Source: Monarcha castaneiventris obscurior | Taxonomy: Eukaryota; Chordata; Aves; Passeriformes; Monarchidae | Length of the DNA: 64,000 nucleotides | Direction: 5' to 3' | Assembly (NCBI GenBank): GCA_026261815.1 | Contig: JAMPIT010000894.1 | Location: forward strand, 57,631,647 to 57,695,646 | Shown here: positions 50,245 through 62,911 of the stretch, one piece after another | Position numbering within the stretch: the stretch's first letter is position 1 | Layout: each line of letters opens with the position of its first letter | Translations under genes and position numbers: made by a program | The notes under the pieces: generated by a model | Databases searched by the model: none | What the model saw: the letters and a program-made list of their open reading frames with translations, nothing else | Told to the model about the DNA's origin: nothing

Positions 50245-50264
50245 AAACCTGTTGTTTGTCTGAT
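50238..50264. repeat. Perfect 11-bp inverted repeat at the LTR left edge
   Basis: ATCAGACAAAC at 50238-50248 and GTTTGTCTGAT at 50254-50264 are exact reverse complements with a 5-base loop. One arm lies in the flank and the other in the inferred LTR. Confidence 0.9.
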
Positions 50265-50386
50265 CTTGCACTTGCACAAGGCAAAGTGCCTGACCAAAGC
50301 ACATTTCAAAATAATGACTTCCTTGAAGCAGTAGAACCAGCAACCTGTTCAGCATGAAACTGTGTCCTTGGTTGACTTTATGATCA

Positions 50387-50407
50387 GGGGGGCCAGGCCG
50401 GCCCCCC
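50387..50407. repeat. GC-rich 8-bp inverted repeat
   Basis: GGGGGGCC at 50387-50394 and GGCCCCCC at 50400-50407 with a 5-base loop, inside the LTR. A stable GC hairpin of unknown role. Confidence 0.85.
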
Positions 50408-51338
50408 ACCAAAGTGCAGCCAAGATTCATCTGAAGCCACCACCAGGCAGAGATCACCTGACCAACAGCGAGAGGCAAATTCCAGCTTCAAGTCCTGGGT
50501 GAGATTAACCCTCTTAGTGCTGTAAGATTCCTCCAGACCAGATGAAGCCTGCAGACATCCATCCTCTCCCAAGTCAGAGGAAAAGGAAAGTGAAGGCACA
50601 TGAAGAAAACACCATAGAGACACCAAAGTCAGTGAAGAAGGAAGAGCTGAAACCCCAAGAGAGGAGAAAGAGGAGATGCTTCAAACCTAGAAGCTGAAAT
50701 TCTGTTGTAAAGCTGTGGTAAATGGACTATGATACATCAGAATACCTGTTGTAATTCATGAAAAGCATGGGGGGTAGCGCATTCAAACCGCAGTCATGAG
50801 CAGAAGTACCTGTGCTGAAAAAATCAAATGTTGAAGTAGCTGTGATCCAATGAGAAGCTTGAACAGAGAAAGAGATGAGTGTTGAAGACTCTTGCTCCCA
50901 GGGAAGAAGACCTCTGTTCCCAGAGATGAAGATGATCCCAGAGATAGATGAAGAGAACCTTTTGTTTCTGAACAGCTCATCCATAAAATTTTACCCCATT
51001 AGCTAAAGGAACCCTCGAAAGCAGTTGTGGGGAAAGCCGTAAGTCGAGGGAAAGGATTTTCACATACAAGCAGAGAACCATCCAGGGCAGCTGCCTTGCT
51101 GTGATGTTGAAGCCATGAGAGAACTGCTTCTTGTAGAGATATCTCCATAGCATGAGTAAGAGACACTCGTCTCCCTAAGTGAACTGAAGTAAGACTAGTA
51201 TAGAGGTGGTAAACTGACTGGAAAATCCCAAGCTTTGTCTCTTTACCTTGTCAGTGGGAGAAGAGAGGAGAGGTGGGGGGAGGAGAGATGTTCTGAAGGT
51301 TCAGTCTGACTCTTACTTTTTTTCTTTTTAGTTCTGTT

Positions 51339-51344
51339 AATAAA
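51339..51344 (+). terminator. Poly(A) signal of the ERVL-type LTR
   Basis: AATAAA after a T-rich stretch and about 100 bp before the LTR end, which sets the orientation as forward. Confidence 0.7.
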
Positions 51345-51448
51345 TTTCTTTATATTCTTTAAAGTTTTGTGCCTGCTTTGCTTTCTCCTAATTGTTATCT
51401 CACAGAAGAAAAATAAGTAAGTAATGAACTTTGAACTAAACCCCTACA

Positions 51449-54400
51449 AACCATGACTCGGAAGCAGCAAAATTGAGTTTGTTACGCTCTCTGGGAGCAC
51501 AGCTCCTTCTTGAAGACCTTTCTCTCCCTGCTGTGTATGGGACGGGAGGGAAAAGGGAGAAAGGAATGACATAAAAGAAGTGCCTTCACCCTCCTTATTC
51601 CACGCAGACTGTGTGGATTTAAACAGGAAAAATATGGAAGGCAACTTCTCTAGTCACTCCTTGTTGAAAACTTGTATTTTCTTCTCAGCCATGGAAGAGA
51701 CGTCATTTTTAATATCACTCATCTCAAAGCCACTCATCAGCTTCATGGTCAGTTTGAGTAAGAAGCAGAATATATCAGAGAGTTGAAATGTAGATAAATT
51801 TTGCAGTTAACAAGACTGACATTAAAAGTCCTGCTGCTATTTAAGAACAGCGGCAAAAAAAGCCTCTGGTTCTTAATGATGAGTTGTCACAGCATCAGTT
51901 TAACTTCATGTAGAAGTTTAATCAGTCAATTCTTTTGTACCAGGGCTGGTGAGTATCTAAGTTAAAAAACAACTTTTCCTTGAATAATTGCATATGTTTT
52001 CCTTTCAATTTTGAGAATTGGAAATTGATATGCTACAGCAAGCCTGTGATATGCCAATATGAAATTCACCATATAGATACAGTCTGATGGTAGTTTGCAG
52101 ATCACCAGAACCTAATGTAAAATGATGATGAAGAGCAATTTTTTACTTCTTAGCTGCTGTGAACAAATGTATTTTAAGTAACCGATGGAAGCCTTAGAGG
52201 GACTGAAGCATTTTAATTTTCTGTCTAGACTTCTTTCAGTTTTCTAAATGTTACCAAAGGTTCATTCCTTGGTTCTTTTGTTGCTCCTTTGCAGAAATTG
52301 ATTAAAATATTACTTTAAAATATTGAAAAGGAAGCTGCCACACTTTCTAATTACCCCTGCAAGCAACTTAAAATTAATGGGTTCTGTGTGATCTTTCTTA
52401 GATTTCCAGCTAATTAAATGTGAAACATGGCATTGTGAATACAGCCAGTGAAAATGGCATGCCATAATGTACAGCTTTGGAAATGTTCTGACAGTGCATT
52501 TAGTTTGGTTCATTGACAAAAAAAAAAAAGATTTTTTTGAATGTATACTCAATCTGTAATTTTTTCAAAGGAATGGGGACAGAAGAGAGCACATTTTTAA
52601 AAGGCTCTGCAACACAGCTTCACAAAAATAGGTCAGATGTCTGCTCCTTGAATTCTGTCTAACTCCATAAGTCAGAAGTACTTTGGATTCAATGTTTGTT
52701 TATCTGTTTATGTGAATCTGGCAAGCTGTAGTGAGACTGCTGGAAAAAAGGCCAACAGAGAATGTGAAGACAATTTACCATTCATAAAATTGTGGGATAT
52801 AGGATAGTGTTTTAGGAGCCTGTAAATCTTTCCTGAAATGCACGTTGAACTTTTATTTCTTGCCTATAGAGCATTATAGGAGTACAAGATCCTGTACATT
52901 TAGCTGAGGGCACAGTCAGATTGACAAGATGTTGTTTTGCAAATCATGCTGATGAAGAAATATTCCATTATTTCTTGGTAACAATTGAAATGCCTCCCTT
53001 TTATTTGTTTGTTTTTCCTCATCATAGATCATACTCTTTTTTGTCATAAAGGTCTTTAATGCTTTTAAATATAGTGCATTTGCTAAGCTCATCTAAGAAA
53101 AGCAATTAATGTCTATGTTCTGCAATTAATGAAAACAGACAAAAATATTTGTATTTGTTGATGCCTTGTGCTGTTTGCACTATTTCACTCAAAGCAGGTA
53201 TGACTCAGATATTAGGTTTAGCATTAAGACTGAAGATGGTAGGAGCAGTAAGTTTAATACAATGCATATTTTATACATCTTCTATTGCCATCTAACAGTT
53301 AGCTTGCAAACACTAAGACCCATGAGGACTACCTAAATTTTACCAAAGAAAGGGGAATTCTTTCAAGGTAATACTCTAGTATAACCAGAAGGAGAGGCAT
53401 GCAAAATGAGAGATACATGCTGTGAGGGGTTCATGGTTATTTTGTGGGGTTTAGGACAATTCTTCTATTGGTCTGCAAAATACTGAATCTAGGAAGGAAA
53501 TTGTATATGCATATTCATGGGTGCCAGCTTCAAACTACATGCAATCGTTATTATTCCACAATGCAAATATTTCTGCCTTTTGAAGTAATTTCTGAACATC
53601 TGAACATGGACTTCTGAATAGCTTTTATACAGTTATACTAGAAGTGAGATGTAGAGACTAGAAGTGGAGATGCAAATTACTCAAATGGATGAACAGCATT
53701 TTTTGGGTTTTTTTATTTCTTTGTCCTGAAGTGTCTTTTGCAATTTGTTCTGTCTCGCTAGATATGCACAGTTTAAGTCCTTCACTGCCACTTTGATTTC
53801 TTTTTTTTCCTTTTTTTCAGCTGTTTAGTGGGCATACAGATGCAACTGTCTTCTTTCATCTGACAGCCATTAGATCATGTGCAGTGTGGTCCCATCAGCT
53901 TTATTGCCTGCTTGGTCCAGATTAAACACTGAAGGATAATATTGATAGAAGAAGCGAATAGCAATTTCTGCACCCCACCTCCCTGATTAATTATGTGATA
54001 AGTTGTAGTAAGAAGTCTGAAGGCCGTTCTTACTTGAAGCCTCTTATGTTAAAGAAAAAAGGTTATATCATTTGATGCTTAGAGCACTGAAGCGTTGCTC
54101 AGTTTAGCTCTTTAGATAAACTAATTTTGACAGACTGATGTTCATGTTTTCGCAACTTCTGTCATTTTTTCAAAGCAAAATCAAAATTCTCATAATGTGC
54201 AAAGCAAAATGTCCTATTATAAGGATGTAGCTGGGTCTATTTCAATTCACAAAGCAAATCTTTTGTTCTTTTTGGTTAGAAGCCTAAGGAGAATATTATA
54301 GTATTCAAGACCAAACAGCAGGATAACCCCAAGAAAATACTAACCTCTCTCCTCTTGAGTAATGAGCAAAAGTAATCTTTGCAGCCTTGTTCAACAGTTA

Positions 54401-57400
54401 TTTGTCCTGACTTTGAATTATCTAAAACATTAAAACTATTCTTGCAATGTAGTGCTGATACAGGTCCAGAATTTCTTGGATCATAGGACATATTTTGATT
54501 CTGGAAATTCAATAGTAGAGTTATGATGATACTAATTTTTTTCTAAGATTATTTTTGTGTGCTGCTTCAATTTTTTTAGTTTAGAAAGTGAAACAGAAAA
54601 TCTCTTGTTAAAGAACTGCATCTGAATTATAAAGATACACAGTGGAAACTGCCATCTTGAGTCTGTGGATTCCTGAACTTTATATTTGTTTCACTATGAC
54701 ATGGTTCTTTTAAGGTCTCAGTCTCCGATATTGTTCTAACATGTGATCTGCTTGTCTTTTATATAAAACCAAGCCCATGCACCCATCATGCCATTGTGCC
54801 TGAGTTGGAAATGAGCAATATGCTGTGCTTGACATGATCTTGGGTAAGCAATTTTTTCTGGAGTGTACCTGTACGTATTTCTTTCTTTTAGGTTCCTACA
54901 TTCTTGTTTCTTTGCTTTAAAGTTCCTTGATATGTTGTAAAATGTGTACTATAAAATGCAGTGTACCAGCTAATGGAAACTGGAATCTTTTGAAGATATC
55001 AGTCAGGCTGATTTTCCTCAGTGTTAGACCACTCTTGCTACTGCTTCAGTCCACCCAAGGCATTTAGACAACTCCTTCCATTGTGGTTATTACCTGTGTC
55101 AAGCTTGTAACTGTTCCCCACATTTAAGGGTAACACTGCTCAGTTCAGTCTGAATCATGGCAGGGATTAAGGAGATTTGACAATATTTGAGTATAAATTA
55201 AATGCAACAAAGAATCATGTTTATATAGAAATACAAAGCTCTCTTACTGATATCAGAAATGCAAAATTTTAAGTCTATGAAATTTAACAAAAATTAAAGC
55301 ATCTCATTTCAGCAGTCTTTTATCAGTTATAGAGCACAGGAATATATCCACTAGCTTTCAGTGATGTGTTCTTCTAAGCACTGTTTCCTGTATTTTATGT
55401 TAATCCTTAAAAGAAAACTCCTCTGACAGTTCTGAATTAAGATTTCTGAGGGTAACTGTACCTTCTTCAAATCTTATTCAGAATTATGTAGCCTAAAAAG
55501 AGAAAATAAGTTATTCTCTTGTGTGGAGTCTGGATTGACAGTACTTAAATTGGCCATATTTAAACTCTTGCCATATTGAAAATATTGCAAGACCTATGCC
55601 CTGCTGTCTCATTATTCGTAGGATACCAGCAAGATTTTTTTAAAGTAGGTTCCATTTTCATGGACTTCAGTGAAAACTTGAAACTGTGGCCTCGTGAAGG
55701 TTGAAAAAAAAAATAAAAAAAAGAAAGTACAAGCTTTTTCTGTATTTAAGAATTCCCAAACATACAAAACATGATCTGTGGTAGAAGAGGCTTGTGCCTT
55801 CTTCATTGATGGGATGGCACTGGATATCACCACTGTTTCTGAACGCTGAAGTTCAGAAAGTCAGTTTTTTACTTGCCTTTTTGCAACGTCACATTAAAAA
55901 AGCCTTGCCACTGGGCATTGCAGAGGTTATTTCAGCTACTACGATGTTGTGCTTTGATGGTTCAAATGTGAGATATTCTTATCTTTATTGCTTCAATGAG
56001 ATTGTTCCAGATGAAAGTCCTGTGAATATCATGGTCTGTCTCATGTGAGACCTCAAAGCAGAAATTTTGGATGAGCAGAGACATCACAGTTTGAGTATTA
56101 GAATGTCTTGGTCTTAATGATTATGTAGAGCTGCTGGATGAATACGCAAAAGAAAAAAAAGGGGGGGGGAAAAGCAAGGAAAATAAATTTGGTTTATAAG
56201 TTTAGAAAAACTACAGGTTTATTTTATTAGCTGGTTTGCTAGCAAATGTGTACTAATAGAGTAGTGGTCAACTGTCTTCTGGTAAACCACATCTTAGATG
56301 ATATGTTTCATATCAGAATTGTCAATATGTGGTCTGTTAACAGGGAGTAATTGTCCTATTTAAATGGTCATATTTGTATTTATAAACACTTGTACTGCCA
56401 CTGGTAATAGCACAGCAGAGAGATTTGATGCTCTTTCTGTAGCAAACAGACTGAATTTAAGCCAGTGAAAATTTACTGTAAAACTCACGGACAAGTTATT
56501 AACTAAGAACTATTGACCTGCTTTATTCTGTGAATAATTATACATAAGACTATGTTAGAGAAAATGATCATTGTATGGGGACTGCTTTTAAAATAGACAT
56601 CAAGTTGTTTATAATTCATTGAGAGCTAGTTGACAGTCTGTAAGAAACAGTATGTTTAACATAGTAATGATATCCATGATGTGTCGTGAATGAAGAGGGA
56701 AGGTCATAGCTACATATTTCATGCTTACATTCAAGATAATTTACTGCTTGGAGCATGAAGCCATTAGAATATATCTGATTCATTATAGTCCACTGCTATC
56801 CCTTAAGAAATACCCTCTGTGTGTACATTCTGTCGAGAAATAGTCTCTATTACAGTTAACCCTTTAAATTATTAGATTTCTGTATTTGCTCTCTGGTTTG
56901 GACACGATAACAATCCACATGTTCTTGCTGTTCATGCTGGGCCAAATTTTTATTTGTACTCAAACAGTTCATTGCAAGTAACGAATGCCAAAAGCATTTT
57001 GTATGATTTCAGGTTTCTGCCAACAGAGGCTGGCCTTGTTTAGTTCTCTGGAAATGGCTGCAGGGTATAATTGAATGTTTGCGGACAGTTGAGTCAGAGT
57101 GCTGGAAAACAGTCTAAGGAAAGTACAGAACACTGGAAAGTGAACTCTTTCTTACAGGATTACACTAGCAATCATATTCACCTTTATTCCAGCATATCAT
57201 TGTCAAGCTAGATTTTTTGCCTGTTTACTTATTTTTACAGGATGTGGGAAACTTTCTATCATTTGTAGGCTGAGGTGCTTGTTAACTAACAAAAGGAAAG
57301 CCAATCACCAAGCACACTGATCAGACATTCTTCTCCTGAAGAAAAGATATTACTGAGCTATATGTGATATTTTGCTGGTTTTTAATGATCACTGTACTCT

Positions 57401-57553
57401 CACGGCAGCAGTTGGATTTGCAGGACACAAGAAATTATCTGAATGATTTTTCTTCTTTATGTAGAACTGAAGTTGGACTCAGAGTAGTCCAGCAAAGCCA
57501 TATTTATCCAAATCTTGTTACAAATTATTTTCCTTTATTTAATCTCAAAATTG
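51449..57553. other. AT-rich non-coding DNA
   Basis: No gene or mobile element is recognised. The segment at about 52270-52540 has AATTAA/TAATTA-type cores and looks like possible conserved non-coding DNA, a weak impression only. An A8G9 run lies near 56153-56169. Confidence 0.5.
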
Positions 57554-57757
57554 CTTTTTCTTTTTCTTTTTCTTTTTTCTTTTTCTTTTTCTTTTTCTTT
57601 TTCTTTTTCTTTTTCTTTTTCTTTTTCTTTTTCTTTTTCTTTTTCTTTTTCTTTTTCTTTTTCTTTTTCTTTTTCTTTTTCTTTTTCTTTTTTTCTTTTT
57701 TCTTTTTTCTTTTTCTTTTTTCTTTTTTCTTTTTCCTTTTTCTTTTTTCCCCCCTTT
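57554..57757 (+). repeat. (CTTTTT)n polypyrimidine microsatellite, about 200 bp
   Basis: An almost pure run of CTTTTT units on the plus strand, with unit-length slips to CTTTTTT towards its 3' end and a closing CCCCCC. The minus strand is all purine. The long Phe/Ser open frames across it (57364-57853) are artefacts of the repeat. Such mirror polypurine tracts can form triplex (H-) DNA and vary in length between individuals. Confidence 0.97.
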
Positions 57758-58871
57758 CCTGCCTATTTCCTCATTCCATTTCTTCTAGAAACGTCCTCTA
57801 ACCTTGCTTTCTTTAATTCTCCCCAGGTTAACACTGTCCACCCTCCCTATTGAAAAAGTAAGATGATAGTAATTAACACGATGTGATGATACTGCCTTTA
57901 CAGTGTTGATTCTACTTGATCTGTTTCTTGTCTCCCTTGTTTTCATGTCCAGTTTATTTTTTTGTCATTGTTAGTTCTTTGGATCTTCTTATTGTCTTTT
58001 GTTGCACTGGGTTATATACACTACAATAATTCTCCAGTTGTATTGCTCAAGAACAGCATTAAAGATTAATACACACTATCAGGAGTAAGATGTTAGGGAC
58101 AAATTACCGTTAATTCTCAATTAGTCACCTGCCAAACAGTATATTGGAGGCATTTAATACAATGAGGACAGTATATTGCAACACTTTCTAGATAGCTTTC
58201 TAGATAGCTCCCTGTTTTTTTAATGTTCTTTTCATTTCAGAACTGTTTGCTTACTGTTGAAAAATTTGTTTCGTTTTGCTGAAATAAGTACTTTCATCTT
58301 CTTTATTAGAATAATGTTTTTTTTCCTATTTTTTTCTGAATTTTCTGAATCATTCTAGAAATAGGACTTGATTTCTCTACTCTTGAGTAAAATTGAGGCT
58401 CAGGTACATCTCATCTGAATGCATTGCAGGAGTTGAGAAGTATCTGTATCCTTATGGAACAAACACGTATATCAGAGTGCAGTGTTACAGGAATTAACTA
58501 GTTTTAATGCAGAACTAGAAAACTTGATATGGTGCTTGAGAGTGCTTTTCAAGTCATATGACAAGTAAAATAACATTTTACAGATTCTGTTACTTCTGAT
58601 AAAATTAGTGAGAAATACAGTTGCTATTTCTGAAAAATCAGCCTATTCTTCATGGGCATTTGTCATTTTACACTTTAAAGTGAATGTTGGTGGATTTACA
58701 CACTTGGGCTTATTAAAGTTGAATTAATTCCCCAACATCCACTGGATCCATTGAAATTCCAGCCTGAGAAAACAATCTTCAACCAGCAGAAGTCACAATG
58801 GAGCCAGATTTAGTCCACTCTACATCTGTATTGTCTTAAACATATTACTGGAGATAACCATATGACTTTAC
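57758..58871. other. AT-rich non-coding DNA
   Basis: Contains a 12-bp tandem pair (TTTCTAGATAGC twice, near 58184-58207). No gene or mobile element is recognised. Confidence 0.5.
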
Positions 58872-58876
58872 ATGCC

Positions 58877-59390
58877 TGTCCTGGGTTGCAGTGTATTCTA
58901 TTACCATCCTCATGAGCTGTTGAAACCAGGTGGGGCAGTGTTTCCTTGCTTCCTCCTCCCTCCAGACTATCTTTCTGTTAATGGTCCATCAATGCCTGGC
59001 CACATGACTAAACATCCCATTGTGAGATGCTCCACCCAGAAGGAGGAACCAAGCATTCCATCCTGGATATGATCTGAGATTCTGAACACCACAGGCAGCC
59101 TTTCCACTGGATTCCCAGAGGACAGGAGCTACATAGCCGCCACTGGACCTTCCAAGGAAGAGCAGACCCTTCTACAGGATCACCGCTTTGACAGAACCAC
59201 ATCCACCACTTCAGGAGGACTGCAGCCCCCATTTTATCGGACTGCTACCGCCACCCTGACTAACAGGGTGTCAGGTTGTATCCTGACTCTGTCAGTTTAA
59301 ACCAGTGGTTTCTGCCTTTATTTTTTTTATTTTCCCTATTAAATTGTTATTAAATTGGTGCTCCCTCTGGTTTGTTTTCAAACTAGTACA
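58877..59390 (+). mobile_element. Solo LTR (ERVL-type), 514 bp
   Basis: Starts TGTCCTGGGTTGCAGTG and ends TTTTCAAACTAGTACA, giving TG...CA ends. Flanks are ATGCC (58872-58876) and ATGTC (59391-59395), a 5-bp target duplication with one change. Internal segments (GAGATGCTCCACCCAGAAGG, GACTGCAGCCCCCATTTTA, CTGACTAACAGGGTGTCAGG) resemble songbird ERVL LTRs as I recall them. A TTTTCCCTATTAAA stretch with ATTAAA at 59338-59343 is the likely poly(A) site. No viral coding sequence adjoins. Frames on both strands (58872-59072, 59008-59232) are not genes. Confidence 0.85.
59338..59343 (+). terminator. ATTAAA poly(A) signal of the LTR
   Basis: ATTAAA about 50 bp before the LTR end, after a T-rich run. 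A second ATTAAA follows at 59350-59355. Confidence 0.55.
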
Positions 59391-59395
59391 ATGTC

Positions 59396-62300
59396 TCACT
59401 GGACTAGCAGTGATGCCATAGAATCACAGTTAAGAAAATGCTTTCTAACTAAACAAACTGGTGCAGAACCCTACTATGTTTTTGATTGCAAAAGACCGTG
59501 TTAGTTGCCAGCTCGAATTTTCTAAAAATTTATGGTAAAGTCACATTTTTATGCTTTCACCATTCAATGAAATGAAACTACTGCAATTTGCTTTTCTAGC
59601 TCGTGCTTACAAATACAAATCATATTTGGAAATCAAAACTCCAGAAAGGTTCTTTCAACTGTAAGCCACGTTGAGAGGTAGATATATTAATTCCAGCTCA
59701 GAGCCGTGATGATGTGGCTCTGTTGTTTTTGTTCTGGGGCTGGCTCATGTTCTGGCACATCTCAGCTTGGGAGTGCACATATAGCTGTCTGCACCCATCC
59801 AGCAAGGCAAATCCTACGTTAGTCCTATTTAGCACATTCGTGAGACCTCTGTGAGATAACAAATAGAAGTCTATTTTTGTATTAGGAGAAAATACTTAAA
59901 CTGATTCTTAAGTGTCAAGCCAAGCATAAAAGTGACTTTAAAAGTTTGAAAGTGACTTGCAGAGAATAAGAAACCGCAGTGCTGAAACTTTTTTTATTAC
60001 TTCACATAAAGCAAGACTATCCTTTTCTCATGTATAACTTGCTATTTTGTGAGAGTAAGTAACAGGAAAGGCAAGTATTTCTAAGCAAATGTACACAGAT
60101 ATGCTTCACAGTTTTGGAAATATATTCAGGAGATTTTTTTAAACATTCATTTTAAGTATGTTTATCACATGGTACAGAGATGTCCCATTTTGAACCTGTT
60201 TTCATGGGTAATTAGTGAGAGAAGAACTAGGCTTCATAAAAGACTTTGCTGTTGGTTAAAGTTACTGGTTGTTCATCACTACTGTTTTCCTGTATATCCA
60301 GGAGTTTCAGAAGTATATGTTGCTGATGAATATTCTTTTCTTGACATAACATTTCCCTTTATTAAACTAAAAATACCAAGTGTTGAAGTTCACCAGTCAT
60401 TTCTAGAAACAGTGAGGATGCTTCATGTGTTTCATAGTATTCCCAACATTAATGCCATTTAATATGTGTATCCACAGAAGTTCACGATTCTGTGAAATTC
60501 ATGAAGATGAGGCTCACTGAAATCAGTGAAATTATGTGTGACCTTCCGTTTCCCCTGATTCAGCACATTAATTCCTTCATGAATAGAAATTAAAAAATTA
60601 AATCAAGACTAAAAATAGATTGTTACCCGTTCTCCCTGCGTTCTGAGGTGGTCCCTGGACAGCAGTTGATATTACATATCCTTTCACAACAGCCTCTTAA
60701 GGGAATGAAGCACAGGCAGCTTTCACTGAGGTTTTCTTCCCCCATAAGACTGGTTTTGCTACACCCTTGACATGACCATTATATTCTGCAGCATTTCACA
60801 TTGTCATGAAAACTCATTCAAGCAGAAAATTTACCATTAGAGACATGCCCTTGGTTTATTTTAGGCAAGAGTATAAATAGTTCTAGGTCTACATGTAAAA
60901 TTTTTGTCTAGAGGCCATTTTTATACTGAAGTTATAATAAAGACCCAAAATAGATCATAAAATATGATGTCAGCTTGCTTTTACTCTTTTTCTGCTGTAG
61001 GATCTGTTGGCAATCAGGCATACCAACTTAACATTTCTTTTAAAGACTGATAGTGAATTCAGGCTTTCTTTGGACAGTGAACGGTGACCTACTGTCAGGA
61101 AGAATATGTGGACAACATTTTTTCCTATGTCTCCTTTCCTTTCCATTTTTGTTTTTCCTTCTTTTGCTCACCTTGGATGAACTATCAAAGGATCTTTTAG
61201 CATGATTTAATGCCTCAAAATGGAAAGAAGGGCATTTTTATTATTTAATTTGAATGTTTTACATTTCTGCCTTTTCCTCAAGACAAATTAAAACAAAACA
61301 CAACAATATGGCCTCATCTTCTGTCCCAGAAGATGCAGAATAAAAAGCAGGAAAGCTGTGAGTCATCCTTGAAATGGGATTTTTCCACTGAAAATTCTTA
61401 GTGACAATCTGAAAAATTATTAATAATATAGTAATAATTAAATGTAAGTTACTGATTCAAATATATATATGTAAAGCTGGAATGGACCAAGGGTTCATGT
61501 GTAGATTCCTGCTCTCTCAGGGCAGCAACAACCATAAATGTGTGTGTTTTACAGATTTTTTTGCAATGTCTTCTTAAAGCTCTTCAATACTTAAAGCCTT
61601 CAAATCCATGTTACAAGTCTTCATAACAATTCATTTCTGTTTTATATCTTTCTAATGTGAAAAGTTTTATACAGAAAATGTAAGTTTAATCTATTATTAC
61701 TTGCTGCAGTTTAGGTCCTTGATTTTTCTTCTTTCCTTAACTATACTAGAAAACAGTTTTTTAGCTTTCTTTTTCTAGCAATCTTTCATAATTGTAAAAT
61801 AGCTATTGTGTCTTGTTACTTTGGTTTTCTCTTCCCTAGATCAAGTCATCACAATCTTTTCAGTCTTTACTCACAATTTGTAACTCCTGCACTTTTAATG
61901 CTTTTTTATCCTTTTTATCCTCCTTTGGATTGGATTTTCTCTTATTGATTAAGACACCTGTAAGTCATTTCCCATAGCCAGTTACAGAATTTTAGCTAGT
62001 ACCCTTCCAGAGTCAACCAGAAAACACAAATTCCTTTCTGAGCCTTATACAGAGAGATTCTCTTTTTCTTTTCATTATATGGTTTGCGTTTTTTTTTTTC
62101 TAGCAGCCTGATTTGGTTGATGTGTGTTCAGATTAATTGCTTGAAACCCAGATTCTCTTGTGAGGACCTTACAAATCTCAGTAGTGGTTTTTTTGTCTTA
62201 CATTCATGCAGTTGATCTAGTTTATTCCATGTATGATACTTTGCTCATGTATCCACAGGGCACTTATTTAATCAAGATGATTCTGAGTTCTCACCATGGT

Positions 62301-62911
62301 CTTAGAAGAGCTAGCAGGCTCTTGCAGCTTTATTTTTGTCTTCAAGTTTATTAGGAACTCCACTGACCTGCCTTATCTTAGCCAAGAATTTTTTTTTCCT
62401 ATTACTTAGATTTTATGCCAACTTGTGATCACCACTTATAAAAGTACTCTAAATCAGTCAATAAACACCACAAAGATTTTTTTAAAGACTGCAGTAGCCA
62501 TCTCTCACAACCTGGATATCTTACTCTTCCAAGCTGTCCAGAAGCATCTCTTTTGAACGCGTTGTCAGGTAGAATGAATCCTATACTTCAGATCAAATCA
62601 TACACTTGAAACAGCATATTTGTATTGGCACCTGGATAGCAAAAAGAGGGAAGGCATTGATATTTCAGTGGTCCAGCACTATAGGAACACTGGCTAAGTG
62701 GGAGCTTTGAGAAACAGGCAGCAGGAATGAGAGATATGTGTTTGTTTCATACAGTGGTAGGCTTCTCCCAGAACCTGAAGAACCACTGGCTGAACAGTAC
62801 AGTTCCATCTAATGCAGCATTTTTGGTGAAATACTGTGATTCTTGGTGAGTGAGACAATGGTTAATAGCACAGGGGAAGACTTTATTTTCTGCCCCCCAC
62901 CCCATGTACCT
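59396..62911. other. AT-rich non-coding DNA
   Basis: No gene or repeat family is recognised. The open frame at 60169-60462 (97 codons) has no resemblance that I can name and no supporting context. Confidence 0.5.

Larger units (their letters stand above)
50250..51448 (+). mobile_element. Solo LTR (ERVL-type), about 1.2 kb
   Basis: The long A/G-rich block with GAAGAAGACCTCTGTTCCCAG and GAACAGCTCATCCATAAAAT, then GTTCTGTTAATAAATTTC and a terminal CTAAACCCCTACA, resembles avian ERVL LTRs. The poly(A) signal AATAAA is at 51339-51344. The left end TGTTGTTTGTC follows AAACC (50245-50249). On the right ACAAACC occurs at the end of the element, so a 5-bp duplication AAACC fits if one A was lost from the junction A run. 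No internal viral genes are seen. An 11-bp inverted repeat crosses the left boundary and makes the exact 5' end less certain. Confidence 0.75.

Noticed and set aside
57364..57853. Long poly-Phe and Phe/Ser open frames
   Set aside because: They are produced by the CTTTTT repeat read in two frames. There is no protein family and no start context.
59414..59427. Reverse-strand CR1 tail (CATAGAATCACAG)
   Set aside because: Only about 13 bases match and the adjoining sequence lacks the rest of the CR1 3' region.
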